A stretch of DNA of 53,936 bases from Planctomycetota bacterium (GTDB taxonomy: Bacteria; Planctomycetota; UBA1135; UBA2386). Shown here one piece after another: positions 1 to 8,952 of this stretch. A model generated the notes under the pieces. That model was not told the DNA's origin. It saw only the letters and a list, made by a program, of their open reading frames with translations, and searched no databases. Positions within the stretch are counted from its first letter, which is position 1; each line of letters opens with the position of its first letter. The position numbers and the translations under genes are program-made. The stretch covers positions 1 to 53,936 of the forward strand of contig JAEUHQ010000034.1 of assembly GCA_016794565.1 (NCBI GenBank), in the 5' to 3' direction.

Positions 1-216
1 GCGCTCCTCCACTGGTGCCAGCACCACAAGATCGGCCAGCCGAAGTACGAGCTCGTCGAGACGATCGGGCTCCAGCACGAGCAGGAGTTCCGCGTCCGCG
101 CCGAGCTGCGCGACGGGCGCAGCGCCGAGGGCCGCGGCCGCACGAAGCGCGCCGCGGAGAAGGACGCAGCAGGCACGCTGCTCGAACGCCTGCAATCGCA
201 TCGGAACGAACCATGA
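1..216 (+). CDS. rnc: C-terminal fragment of a dsRNA-binding protein, probably ribonuclease III
   Basis: The window opens inside a gene; reading frame 1 gives 71 residues to a TGA at 214-216. The fragment has the shape of a double-stranded RNA-binding domain: a first helix, a PKYELVE strand, a charged beta hairpin (EFRVRAELRDG), and the closing GRGRTKRAAEKDAAGTLLERL helix, where the basic residues of the KRAAEKDAA segment normally contact RNA. A single C-terminal dsRBD is the usual end of bacterial RNase III, which processes rRNA precursors and degrades structured RNA in the cytoplasm. The nuclease domain lies outside the window, so the RNase III call is an inference; another dsRBD protein is possible. 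The stop overlaps the next start as ATGA, implying translational coupling. Confidence 0.7.
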   Translation, partial: ALLHWCQHHKIGQPKYELVETIGLQHEQEFRVRAELRDGRSAEGRGRTKRAAEKDAAGTLLERLQSHRNEP

Positions 217-1055
217 CCACCATCGCACTGCTCGGCACCGGCCTGCTCGGCGCCGCCATGATCGAGAACCTGCTGCAGAAGGGCGTGGCCGTGCGCGCCT
301 GGAACCGTTCGCGCGACAAGCTCGCGCCGCTCACCGGGAAGGGCGCGGTCGCTGCGGCGAACCCGGCCGAGTGCGTTCGCGGTGCGTCGCGAGTCCACCT
401 CGTGCTCGCGGAGGACGCCGCCGTCGACGACGTGATCGCGCAGATGCGCCCCGGCCTCGGCAGGGACGTGCCGGTGGTCGACCACTCGACGAACGCGCCG
501 GCGAAAGTGAAGGCGCGCTTCGCGACGCTGCGCGCGCAGGGCGTCCGCTACGTGCCGGCCCCGGTCTTCATGTCGCCGCAGAACGCTCGCGAAGCGAGCG
601 GACTGATGCTCCTCGCGGGACCGAAGGCCGATGCCGACGCGCTGGTGCCGGAGCTGTCCGCGATGACGGGCAAGGTGTGGCACGTCGGCGAACGACCCGA
701 TCTCGCCGCGGTCCACAAACTCGCCGGGAACTCGGTGTTCTTCGCGATGGCCGCCGCGATGAGCGACGTGCTCGCCATCGGCAAGGGCTGCGACGTCGGC
801 CCGGAGCAGATGCTCGCGCTGTTCGACGTCTTCAAGCCGGGCAGTGCGCTGCCCTACCTCGGCCAGCGGGTGCAGCGTGCGACCGACGCGCCGGCGAGCT
901 TCGAGCTGTCGATGGCCCGCAAGGATGCACGACTCATGACCGAGGCCGCAGGCCCGGTGCCGACGCTCGTGCTGCCCGCCGTCGTGGCGGCGATGGATCG
1001 TGCGATCGCCCGCGGGCAGGGTCACGCCGACTACGCGGTGTTCGTCCGCAGCTGA
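213..1055 (+). CDS. NAD(P)-dependent beta-hydroxyacid dehydrogenase (HIBADH family)
   Basis: A 280-residue cytoplasmic oxidoreductase of the 3-hydroxyisobutyrate dehydrogenase / 6-phosphogluconate-dehydrogenase-like superfamily. The N-terminus carries the Rossmann dinucleotide motif GTGLLG (residues 9-14), followed by the NRSRDK stretch after beta-2, which usually indicates NADP preference. The substrate-binding signature is seen as VDHSTNAPA (about 89-97), and the conserved catalytic lysine lies in AVHKLAGN (about K169). The all-helical C-terminal domain completes the family's usual length. An upstream in-frame extension exists but overlaps the preceding gene; ATG 213 starts exactly at the Rossmann strand and overlaps the previous stop by 4 bases. 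The substrate cannot be told from sequence: 3-hydroxyisobutyrate, tartronate semialdehyde, succinic semialdehyde and imines are all reduced or oxidised by relatives. Confidence 0.85.
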   Translation: MTTIALLGTGLLGAAMIENLLQKGVAVRAWNRSRDKLAPLTGKGAVAAANPAECVRGASRVHLVLAEDAAVDDVIAQMRPGLGRDVPVVDHSTNAPAKVKARFATLRAQGVRYVPAPVFMSPQNAREASGLMLLAGPKADADALVPELSAMTGKVWHVGERPDLAAVHKLAGNSVFFAMAAAMSDVLAIGKGCDVGPEQMLALFDVFKPGSALPYLGQRVQRATDAPASFELSMARKDARLMTEAAGPVPTLVLPAVVAAMDRAIARGQGHADYAVFVRS

Positions 1056-1167
1056 CGGGGCGGCCGGCAGCGCCCGACCGACACAGGGAAAGACCGGACG
1101 GGTTTGTCCCGTGGCCGTTCCGCGGAGCCGCGGCCGATAGCGCACGCCACACGCGTTCCGCACCTGC

Positions 1168-3489
1168 ATGAACTGGACGATCCGCCGCACACTCCTCGCC
1201 CTCGGTCTCGCGGGCACGTTCCTCGTGGCGCTCGTCGGCGCCGTGGCCGCTCACTCCCTCGGACGTCAGGAAGCAGCGGGCGCGGCGACGGTCGTGACCC
1301 TGCAGGCTCTGCGCAACCACCTCGAAGGCGACATGATGCACGACGGCCTGCGGGCCGACGTTCTGGACGCCATGTTCGCGGCGGAGTGGGACCCGGCCCG
1401 GCGCACCGAAGTGGAGAAGAGCGTCTCCGAACATGCCGCGTGGTTCCGCGAGGCGTTGCAGAAGAACGCCGGCCTCGATCTCTCCGCGACGGTGAAGACC
1501 GCCCTGGCCGACGCCCGACCGTCGCTCGAGAGCTACATCGCGAGCGCCGAGCACATCGTCGCGGCGGCGTTCGCCGACCCGGCGAAGGGCCGGGCCATGC
1601 TGCCCGAGTTCCAGGCCGCCTTCGAGGACCTCGAAGCGAAGAACGAGAAGCTCAGCGACGCGATCCAGGCCGACGTCGCCGCGACGCACGACTCCGCCGG
1701 CGAAGTGGCGAGCCTGGCGCGCACCCTGTCGTGGTCGCTCACGATCCTGGCAGCGGGTCTCCTGCTCGCGACCACGCTCCTGGTGTCGCGCCGCATCGTG
1801 CGCGCGATGGCCGAACTGCTGCGGGTCGCGCGCGCGATGGGCGCCGGTGACCTGTCCGCCCGCGTCGCACTCACCGGTCGCAACGAACTCGCCGACGCCG
1901 GCCGCGCGATCAACGAAGCCATCGACGGCGTGTCGTTCGCGCTCGGTGCGGACCGCGTCGACTGGCAGATCGTCGGCCGCGACCGCGCCGATCTCGTCCG
2001 CATCCGGCAGCTGGTCGAGAACGCACCGATCAACCTGATCTGCGCCGACCGCGACCTCAACATCTCGTACGTGAACCCGGCTGCGCAGCGCACCCTGGAG
2101 TCCATGCGGGAGCACCTGCCGGCACGCACCGCGGGGATCGTCGGCCACCCGATCGACGCCATCGTCCCGGACCCGGAACGGCATCGCGACGCCTTGCGCG
2201 ACCCGAGCCGGCTGCCGCACCGTTCGCGCATCCGGATCGGACCGGAACACGTCGATCTCGAGGCGGCGGCGGTGGTCGACCACCGCGGCGAGTTCCTCGG
2301 CCCGATGCTGACCTGGAACGTCGTGACGCAGCGGATCGAGAGCGAACGGAAGCTCGCCGAAGCGCAGAAGCGCGAAGAGCAGCAGCGCGAGGAGCAGCAC
2401 CGCTTCGAACAGGAGAAGACGATGCGCGAGCAGGAGGCGAGCGCACGGCGCGAAGGCGAGCAGCGCGCGGCCGCCGAGCGCGAACGGGAACAGGCGGCGA
2501 CCCTGCGCTGCTCGGTCGACGAGATCCTCGCGGTCGTCGACGCCGCGGCCGAAGGCGACCTGACGCGTCGCATCGTGCTCGAAGACCGGGGTGCGGTCGG
2601 CAAGCTCGCCCGCGGCCTGACCGCGTTCTTCGAACGTCTTCGCGGCAGCATCGCCGAGATCGCCACGACCGCCGAGAACGTCGCGGGAGCTTCGAGCCAG
2701 ATGACCAGGCTGAGCCAGACGCTCGAACGCACTTCCGGTCAGACCTCCACGGAGGCCTCGTCCGTGAGTGCGGCGTCGAGCGAAGTCTCGAGGACGGTCA
2801 CCGAGGTCAGTTCTTCGATGGACCAGATGGGCCAGGCCATCCGTGAGATCGCTCGCAACGCCGCCGACGGGGCTCGCGTCGCAGCGACGGCCGTGCACAC
2901 CGCCGAACGCACGACGACGACGATCGGCAAGCTCGGGCAGTCGTCGGCCGAGATCCAGAAGGTCATCAAGCTCATCAAGACCATCGCGGAACAGACCAAC
3001 CTCCTGGCGCTCAACGCGACGATCGAAGCGGCACGCGCGGGCGAGGCCGGCAAGGGCTTCGCCGTCGTCGCGAACGAGGTGAAGGACCTCGCCAAGGCGA
3101 CCGCCACCGCGACGGCGGACATCGAACACCAGATCACCGCGATCCGGACCGACACGGACCAGGCGGTCGCCGCCATCGGCGAGATCAGCGGCGTGATCAC
3201 GAAGATCCACGAGTTCCAGACGAGCATCGCGAGCGCCGTCGAAGAACAGACCGCCGCGACGACCGAGATCGGACGCCACGTCGCCAACGTCGCCGACCGT
3301 TCGCGCGACATCACCGAAGGCATCTCCAGCGTCGCCCGTGCGGCGGAGGACGCGAGTGCCGGCTCGAACGAGACGCAGACCGCGGCCGCCGATCTCGCGG
3401 AGATCGCAGCGCGCCTGCAGACCCTGGTCAGTCAGTTCGAGATCGGTGCGACGCGAACGGCGCCCGCCCTCGCGTCGGTCGGCACCTGA
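1168..3489 (+). CDS. Methyl-accepting chemotaxis protein with PAS-like domain
   Basis: A 773-residue transmembrane chemoreceptor. TM1 is near residues 7-27, an external helical sensor region follows, and TM2 is near 185-207 ([20 protein letters not shown]). After TM2 comes a HAMP domain, then a cytoplasmic PAS-like domain (about 275-390, with [18 protein letters not shown]), a charged Q/E/R-rich coiled coil (about 390-440), and a second HAMP-like segment ([14 protein letters not shown]). The signalling domain is unmistakable: the hairpin tip contains [20 protein letters not shown], followed by [15 protein letters not shown]. Such receptors control a CheA/CheW array. No che genes are nearby, so it probably feeds an array encoded elsewhere. 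It ends 3 bases before the end of the convergent hybrid kinase. No clear Shine-Dalgarno precedes the ATG; the upstream gap holds a small GC-rich inverted repeat (CCGCGG-AG-CCGCGG, 1120-1133). Confidence 0.95.
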   Translation: MNWTIRRTLLALGLAGTFLVALVGAVAAHSLGRQEAAGAATVVTLQALRNHLEGDMMHDGLRADVLDAMFAAEWDPARRTEVEKSVSEHAAWFREALQKNAGLDLSATVKTALADARPSLESYIASAEHIVAAAFADPAKGRAMLPEFQAAFEDLEAKNEKLSDAIQADVAATHDSAGEVASLARTLSWSLTILAAGLLLATTLLVSRRIVRAMAELLRVARAMGAGDLSARVALTGRNELADAGRAINEAIDGVSFALGADRVDWQIVGRDRADLVRIRQLVENAPINLICADRDLNISYVNPAAQRTLESMREHLPARTAGIVGHPIDAIVPDPERHRDALRDPSRLPHRSRIRIGPEHVDLEAAAVVDHRGEFLGPMLTWNVVTQRIESERKLAEAQKREEQQREEQHRFEQEKTMREQEASARREGEQRAAAEREREQAATLRCSVDEILAVVDAAAEGDLTRRIVLEDRGAVGKLARGLTAFFERLRGSIAEIATTAENVAGASSQMTRLSQTLERTSGQTSTEASSVSAASSEVSRTVTEVSSSMDQMGQAIREIARNAADGARVAATAVHTAERTTTTIGKLGQSSAEIQKVIKLIKTIAEQTNLLALNATIEAARAGEAGKGFAVVANEVKDLAKATATATADIEHQITAIRTDTDQAVAAIGEISGVITKIHEFQTSIASAVEEQTAATTEIGRHVANVADRSRDITEGISSVARAAEDASAGSNETQTAAADLAEIAARLQTLVSQFEIGATRTAPALASVGT

Positions 3490-3492
3490 TGT

Positions 3493-5985
3493 TCAGCCGG
3501 CGCCGGCCCGCAGCATCGAGTTCACACTGGCGAGCAGGGCTTGCCGGGTGAACGGCTTCGCGAGGAATGCGCTGCGCGCCGGCAACGGACCGTCGAGTGC
3601 GCCGTCGGCGTAGCCAGACACGAACAAGACCCGGAGCCCCGGGCGCGAACGACGGAGACGCTCGGCGAGTTCACGGCCGCCGCAGTGCGGCATGACCACG
3701 TCGGTGACGAGCGCATCGAACGGCGTCCTGGCCGCGACGGCGACCGCCGTTTCCCCGTCTCCCGCGACGGTCACCTCGTGCCCCGCAGCGCGCAGTGTGC
3801 GCGCGACGAGGTCGCGCACGTTCGGATCGTCTTCGACGACGAGCACCGCGGCGGCGACCCTCGTCGCGGTCGCCGGCATCGAAATCGGCACCGGCACCGG
3901 ACTGGCATCCGCGGCGGGCAGGTGGACCGTCACCGTCGTGCCGGCACCGGGCGAGCTCTCGATGTCGGCGAAGCCGCCGCTCTGTTCGGCGATGCCCCAG
4001 ACCGTGGCGAGTCCGAGCCCCGTGCCCTGGCCCGCGCCCTTCGTCGTGAAGAACGGTTCGAACGCGCGCGACTTCGCCATCGCGTCCATACCGACGCCGT
4101 CGTCGGTCACCGCGAGTCGCACGTAGCGGCCGGCGCGGCGATCGCCCTTGCCGACGAAGTCGGCCGCGGCGAGATCGACGGCCCGCGTCGAAACCAGGAC
4201 GCGCCCGCCTCGCGGCAACGCGTCGCGTGCGTTCAGCACGAGGTTCAGAACGACTTGCTCGATCTGTCCGCGATCGACGTGGACCGTCGTCGGCTCCGCA
4301 CCCGCGTCGAAATCGATGCGAACGTTCTCACCGACCGCCCGCCGCATGAGGCCGGCGAGTCCGTCGACGACGGCGCTCAGTTCGAGGACCTCGGGCGAGA
4401 GTCGCTGGCGCCGACTGAGTGCGAGCATCTGGCGCGTCAGCCGCGCGGCACGTTCGGCCGCTTCGGCGATCAGGCGGACGTCGCTGCGGGCGGGGTCGCC
4501 CGCCGGGAGCGTCGCGAGCAGGGCCTCGGAGCAGCCGACGACGACGGTGAGGATGTTGTTGAAGTCGTGCGCGACGCCCCCCGCGAGGCGCCCGATCGCC
4601 TCCATCTTCTGCGCTCTGCGCAGTTGTTCTTCGAGCTGACGCTGTTCCGTGGTGTCGCGCACGACGCAGAGCACTTCGTCGGCCGACAGGCGTGTGAGTC
4701 GCGCCTCGCGCGTGCGCGTTCTGCCGTCGACCTCGACCTCGTACTCGTGCGGCGCCGTGGCCTCGCCGCGCAGGGTCGCACGGATGTTCGCCATCGCGGT
4801 CTCGGCGACGGCCGACGGCACGATCGCCCGGAGGTTCGCGCCGACGACCTGCTCCCGGCGTCCCGTGTCGACCGCCTCCTTCGGCGCGATCACGTCGATG
4901 CAGGTGCCGTCCGAGCGGAGACGGTACGCGGTGTCCAGCATGAGTTCCTGCAGGGCATGCAGGTCGCGCTCGCTGCGGATGCGCGCTGCGAACGCCGTCT
5001 CGCGTTCGGCGATCAACGCCCCGAGCGCGAGCGGCAACGCCAGCAGACTGACCTCGAACAGTTGCAGCGCGCTGTCGCGGTGCTCGAAGACAACGCCGAG
5101 GAACGGCCCGAAGCCCCGCGCGGTGCCGACCGCGAACGCGATCGCCGTGACGGAAGCCGTCGTGATCGCGCCGCGCGGCCCGAAGCGCAGCGCCGCCACG
5201 AGTGCGAGCAGGATCACCGAATGCTGCAGCAGCACCGCCATGATGCCGGCTTCGCACCAGAGCGACCCGACGAGCCACACCGCCATCAGCGCCGCGGCGA
5301 TCGCGGCGGCCTCACCGATCTTGCGCGTCGTGAACACCGGCCGCGGCAGGGCGCACCACGTGCCGACGCACGGCACGACCGCGAGGATGCCCAGCGCGTT
5401 CATGCGCCACCAGCCGTCCCATCCCGAGTAGAAGGGGAAGTCGCGGACCTCGTCGAACGCGACGCGCGCGATCCACGACGCGGCCAGGCTCACGACGGGC
5501 GCCGCCGCCGCGGCCGCGAAGAGGCCGAGCACGTCGCGGATCCGCGCGAATCCGATGCGGACGCCGAAGCGCCGCAGCAACGACGCGCCCAGCGCGGCCT
5601 CGGCGACGCTGCCGATCGTGCCCGCGGCGACGATGGCGAACGGATACTCGAGGCTGGCCCGGAACGCCGCGCTGCCGGCCGCGACCGCGAGCAGGGCCGG
5701 CGCCCCCCACCACCACGTCGCGACGACCGCCACGCCGCTCGGCAGCCACAGCACGGCGCCGTGCAACCATCCCCCCGGCGCCTCACGCACGGATGCCGAA
5801 GCGAACACGGCCGCAGCGACGACGAAGAGGCCGAGCGCGCTCGGCACACGACCGGCGCCGTCTCCGTCCAGGTCGCGAGGCGGATCCAAGGGAAGGTTGC
5901 CACGCTCCGGGGCAGGCGCGCGGCGAATTGCCCGATGGTCGGTACGCGACGTCGCGCGGTCAATGCCGGCGCGACCCCGCGGCAT
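3493..5985 (-). CDS. MASE1-type hybrid sensor histidine kinase / response regulator
   Basis: An 830-residue inner-membrane hybrid kinase. The N-terminal third is a multi-TM sensor matching MASE1 (LWLPSGVAV stands where the family's WPPAG-like motif falls). A PAS-like domain follows (about 350-440), then HisKA with the phosphoacceptor His in GGVAHDFNNILTVVVG, and an ATPase domain with N-box LNLVLNARDALP and G-box GQGTGLGLATVWGI. A C-terminal receiver domain starts at VLVVEDDP; its phosphorylatable Asp is in LVTDVVMP and the conserved Lys in FLAKPFT. ATG at 5985 is chosen because AAGGTGG sits just upstream; a longer ORF starts at 6012 and a GTG at 5847 is a shorter option. The signal is unknown. 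No partner regulator is adjacent, so output may go through a phosphotransfer protein or remain intramolecular. Confidence 0.92.
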   Translation of the reverse strand: MPRGRAGIDRATSRTDHRAIRRAPAPERGNLPLDPPRDLDGDGAGRVPSALGLFVVAAAVFASASVREAPGGWLHGAVLWLPSGVAVVATWWWGAPALLAVAAGSAAFRASLEYPFAIVAAGTIGSVAEAALGASLLRRFGVRIGFARIRDVLGLFAAAAAAPVVSLAASWIARVAFDEVRDFPFYSGWDGWWRMNALGILAVVPCVGTWCALPRPVFTTRKIGEAAAIAAALMAVWLVGSLWCEAGIMAVLLQHSVILLALVAALRFGPRGAITTASVTAIAFAVGTARGFGPFLGVVFEHRDSALQLFEVSLLALPLALGALIAERETAFAARIRSERDLHALQELMLDTAYRLRSDGTCIDVIAPKEAVDTGRREQVVGANLRAIVPSAVAETAMANIRATLRGEATAPHEYEVEVDGRTRTREARLTRLSADEVLCVVRDTTEQRQLEEQLRRAQKMEAIGRLAGGVAHDFNNILTVVVGCSEALLATLPAGDPARSDVRLIAEAAERAARLTRQMLALSRRQRLSPEVLELSAVVDGLAGLMRRAVGENVRIDFDAGAEPTTVHVDRGQIEQVVLNLVLNARDALPRGGRVLVSTRAVDLAAADFVGKGDRRAGRYVRLAVTDDGVGMDAMAKSRAFEPFFTTKGAGQGTGLGLATVWGIAEQSGGFADIESSPGAGTTVTVHLPAADASPVPVPISMPATATRVAAAVLVVEDDPNVRDLVARTLRAAGHEVTVAGDGETAVAVAARTPFDALVTDVVMPHCGGRELAERLRRSRPGLRVLFVSGYADGALDGPLPARSAFLAKPFTRQALLASVNSMLRAGAG

Positions 5986-6144
5986 CGAAACCACCTTCGC
6001 ACTTCTGCGCACACGCTCGTCCGCCCTCGGCGCCGAGCGCTGCCGCCGGACGCGGCCGCGCGCGCTGACATCGACCTTACGGGAACCGGAGTTCCGTCGG
6101 GCTCGGCGGCGCTATCGTCCGCTTCCTTGCCGGGAATCCCGCCC

Positions 6145-7566
6145 ATGAACGCGCTCGCTCACGGTTTCGGCCTGCTGTTCGCCCTCGTCGGCAAAGCGGC
6201 CCTCGCACAGAAGCCTCCGGCGGTCGTCGAGCCGTCGGCGAAGGCGCCGCGCGGCGAAGTGCTCGAGTGGAAGAGCGCGCAGGGACGCACCTACTGGTAC
6301 CGCCTCCCGAAGGAGATGGACGGCAAGCAGCCGGCGAACCTGCTGCTGATGCTGCACGGGACCGGCCTCGACCACCGGTGGAGCTTCGCGAACTACTTCG
6401 ACCTGCCGAACCAACGGCGCCGCGACCTCGTCGTGTCGCCGGACGGCCTCACGCCCGGTCAGGGCGACACGTTCAACTTCGTGCAGGGCCCGAAGGACGG
6501 CGAACAGATCGCCGGACTGATCGCCGACTTCAAGGCACGCTTCCCGATCGGCCGCGTCTACCTGTACGGACACAGCCAAGGTGCGTTCTTCACTTACTGG
6601 TTCGCGGGCGAACACCCCGAACTGGTCGACGGCATCATCGCGCACGCCGGCAACGTGCTGGACGTGAAGCACGGCAAGCTCGCCCGGCAGAAGGTCGCGA
6701 TCGCGATCCTGCACGGCCGCGCCGACGCCGTCGTGCCGGTCGACTGCGCGATCCGCACGGAGAAGATCTACCGCGACGAAGGGTACGCGAAGCTGAGGCT
6801 CGAGATCGTCGACGGGCTCACGGAGCGGAGCGGGCACTGGCCGCTGCCCGACAGCGTCGTGAAGCTGCTCGGGTGGCTGGACCAGGTCTCGACGCAGTCC
6901 GTCGCACAGTCGCTCGCGGTCGTCGCGAACGAAGTGCAGGCCGAGGCACCCGACGTCGCCGTGATCGCCGAGCAGGCGAAAAAGGCGCGGGCACTCCTGC
7001 CGAAGGCGGGCGAGGCGGAGAAGAAGGACCTCACGCCGGTGGTGACCGCCGTGCAGGCGTTCGTCGCGAAGGCCGCGCTGATCCACGCCGAACACCTGCT
7101 CGCGAGCGGCGAGGTCGCCGACCCGAAGGCGGCGTTCGGGGCGTGGGCCGTGCACTTCCAGCGCGCCGACGCCGCGTTCGCCGACGATCCGGAGTGGAAG
7201 AAGCGCATGGCGAAGGCGCGCGACCTCGCGAAGGCGCACGACAAGGCGGTGGAGAAGGCGACGAAGACGTTCGACAAGGACAGCACGAAGAACTCGCGCG
7301 CCGCCGCGCTGCAGGTCTTCGAAAACGCGTTCCTCGCGCCGTCGGCGAACGAGCTGCGCAGCGTGCTCGAGCAGGCGTGCACGAACGCGCAGCCGCCCGA
7401 CGACGAGTGCAAGCGCAAGCTGCTCGCGATCGTCGACGCACGCGCGGCGGCGGCCGCGGAGGCGAAGAAGGCCGCGGCGACGCTCGACCGGGCACTGCTC
7501 GACGAGCTGAAGACGGCGGCGCCGGGCCTGTTCGAGAGCGCCGAGCCGAAGGCGGAGGCGAAGTGA
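6145..7566 (+). CDS. Secreted alpha/beta-hydrolase (esterase / depolymerase-like) with helical C-terminal extension
   Basis: A 473-residue exported serine hydrolase. The signal peptide is visible as MNALAHGFGLLFALVGKAALAQ. The hydrolase core (about 40-250) has the oxyanion-side LLLMLHGTG strand, nucleophile elbow GHSQG (Ser at about 144), an acid in LHGRADAVVP and a final His in RSGHWPLP, the order expected for a PHB-depolymerase/feruloyl-esterase-like fold. From about 255 to the end it becomes a charged Ala/Lys/Glu-rich helical region that I do not recognise and that roughly doubles the protein. ATG 6145 was chosen because it opens the signal peptide; the same frame is open far upstream, but that part is antisense to the histidine kinase and has no homology-like content. 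The substrate is unknown; a secreted esterase acting on a polymer or glycan ester is the most that can be inferred. Confidence 0.8.
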   Translation: MNALAHGFGLLFALVGKAALAQKPPAVVEPSAKAPRGEVLEWKSAQGRTYWYRLPKEMDGKQPANLLLMLHGTGLDHRWSFANYFDLPNQRRRDLVVSPDGLTPGQGDTFNFVQGPKDGEQIAGLIADFKARFPIGRVYLYGHSQGAFFTYWFAGEHPELVDGIIAHAGNVLDVKHGKLARQKVAIAILHGRADAVVPVDCAIRTEKIYRDEGYAKLRLEIVDGLTERSGHWPLPDSVVKLLGWLDQVSTQSVAQSLAVVANEVQAEAPDVAVIAEQAKKARALLPKAGEAEKKDLTPVVTAVQAFVAKAALIHAEHLLASGEVADPKAAFGAWAVHFQRADAAFADDPEWKKRMAKARDLAKAHDKAVEKATKTFDKDSTKNSRAAALQVFENAFLAPSANELRSVLEQACTNAQPPDDECKRKLLAIVDARAAAAAEAKKAAATLDRALLDELKTAAPGLFESAEPKAEAK

Positions 7567-7608
7567 TCCGGGCCGCCGTCCCGGTCGAGCTCCCTCCTGC
7601 GCCGTCCG

Positions 7609-8784
7609 TCAGCCCCCCGCCGCCTTCGCACCGGCCGCCCGCAGGTGCTGCTGCGCACCGGCGCGGAGTTCGCCCGGGTGGTGCGTGAGACTCGCCTGCG
7701 CCGCCGCCCGAGCCGCCGCCGCGTCTCCGTGCTGGAGCCAGCCGAGGGCGAGGTTCTCGTAGCAGTCGCCGATCGCCTCGTCGAGGTCGAGGCGCTCCCG
7801 CGGGCGGGCCGGCGGATCCTCGCGCAGCGTGCGCTCGCCGTCGGCGATCGCGTCGAGCAGCAGCTGGCGGGCGCGATCCCAGTCGCCGCGCAGGTGATGG
7901 ATGGCGACCAGTGCACAGTCGTTGCGCAGACGAACGTCGTGCGGCGCGAGCCCGAGGGCGCGGCCGTACGCCGCGTAGCTGCGCTCGAACATCGCGCGCG
8001 CTCCTGCCGCGTCGCCGTCGCGCTCGAGCTGGGTGCCGCGGTCGCGCGCGTAGACCGCGGCGTTGTTGAACAGGTCGACGTCGTCGTCGACGTACTCCGC
8101 CGCCGTGCGGAACAAGCGTTCGGTGCGCGCGAAGTCGCGCATCAGGCGATCGCCGAGCCGCAGGAGACCGAGTTTCACGCTGTCGCCGCGCCCGAGGTCC
8201 TCGCGCACCCGATCGGGCCTCAGCCGCGCGGCTTCCAGCAGCCACTGCTCCGCCGCCGCGAAGTCGCCGTTCGCGAACGCGGCGTTGCCCTTGGCCCCGA
8301 TGCACATCGCGATCCACTGCTCGCTGCCGTCGCGCCATGCCGGCTCGAGATCCGCTGCCGCTGCGAAGTCCGCGCTCGCCGCGTCCAGCTCCGCGAGCGC
8401 CCGGTCCGCCGCGCGATCGATGGCGAGCAGATACCGCACGCGACCCGTGAACCACCGCCCGAGCGCGTCGGGTCGTTCGCGCAGGTGCAGCAGTGCGAGA
8501 GGCAGGAGCCGTTCGGTCGAGGCCGTGCGCACCAGCGCCTCGAGCAGCGGCACGTCGTCCGGTCGCGCCGCCGCGGCATCCAGGAGCAGGCGCACCGCGG
8601 CGAGCGGTTCGCCGCGCGCGGCCTCGTCGGCGGCCATGGCTTCGAGAGCCGCCGCGTCCTTCGCCGCGGTCGCCGGATCGCACGCGGCGCGCGGCGCGGC
8701 ATCGGACGGAGGAACAGGGACGGAATCGGGTGCCGCAGCGCATGCCGCCGCGAGCGCCGCGAACCACGGCGTCGGTCGAAACAT
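7609..8784 (-). CDS. Putative lipoprotein with possible TPR-like helical repeats
   Basis: A 391-residue protein starting MFRPTPWFAALAAACAAAP: a short hydrophobic export signal with a Cys in an imperfect lipobox (AAAC), so it may be a lipoprotein. The rest is Ala/Leu/Arg/Asp-rich helices in roughly 34-residue rhythm with TPR-like pairs, such as AVRLLLDAAAARPDD, FAAAEQWLLEAARLRPD and AYGRALGLAPHD. TPR proteins are scaffolds, so no reaction is expected. The start at 8784 is supported by AGGA seven bases upstream; a longer in-frame start at 8835 would put 17 polar residues before the signal. It is divergent from mfd (168-base gap) and convergent with the hydrolase gene. Partner and role are unknown. 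Confidence 0.72.
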   Translation of the reverse strand: MFRPTPWFAALAAACAAAPDSVPVPPSDAAPRAACDPATAAKDAAALEAMAADEAARGEPLAAVRLLLDAAAARPDDVPLLEALVRTASTERLLPLALLHLRERPDALGRWFTGRVRYLLAIDRAADRALAELDAASADFAAAADLEPAWRDGSEQWIAMCIGAKGNAAFANGDFAAAEQWLLEAARLRPDRVREDLGRGDSVKLGLLRLGDRLMRDFARTERLFRTAAEYVDDDVDLFNNAAVYARDRGTQLERDGDAAGARAMFERSYAAYGRALGLAPHDVRLRNDCALVAIHHLRGDWDRARQLLLDAIADGERTLREDPPARPRERLDLDEAIGDCYENLALGWLQHGDAAAARAAAQASLTHHPGELRAGAQQHLRAAGAKAAGG

Positions 8785-8952
8785 CGGGGATCCTGGGTGA
8801 GAGCGATGGCGACCGCTGTGCGCGTGCATAGCCACGACGACGTTCGCGGTATCAGGGCCCGGCCGTCGTGCACGCGCTGCGCATCGCGGCGATGGCCAAG
8901 GCCGCGTCCGGCCCTACGATGCCGCGCCCTTTCCGTCCGCCCGCAGCGACTC

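Noticed and set aside
15..212. In-frame extension upstream of the beta-hydroxyacid dehydrogenase
   Set aside because: It overlaps the dsRBD gene, and the Rossmann strand begins right at ATG 213.
3541..6144. In-frame upstream extension of the secreted hydrolase
   Set aside because: It lies antisense to the hybrid histidine kinase and the signal peptide at 6145 marks the true start.
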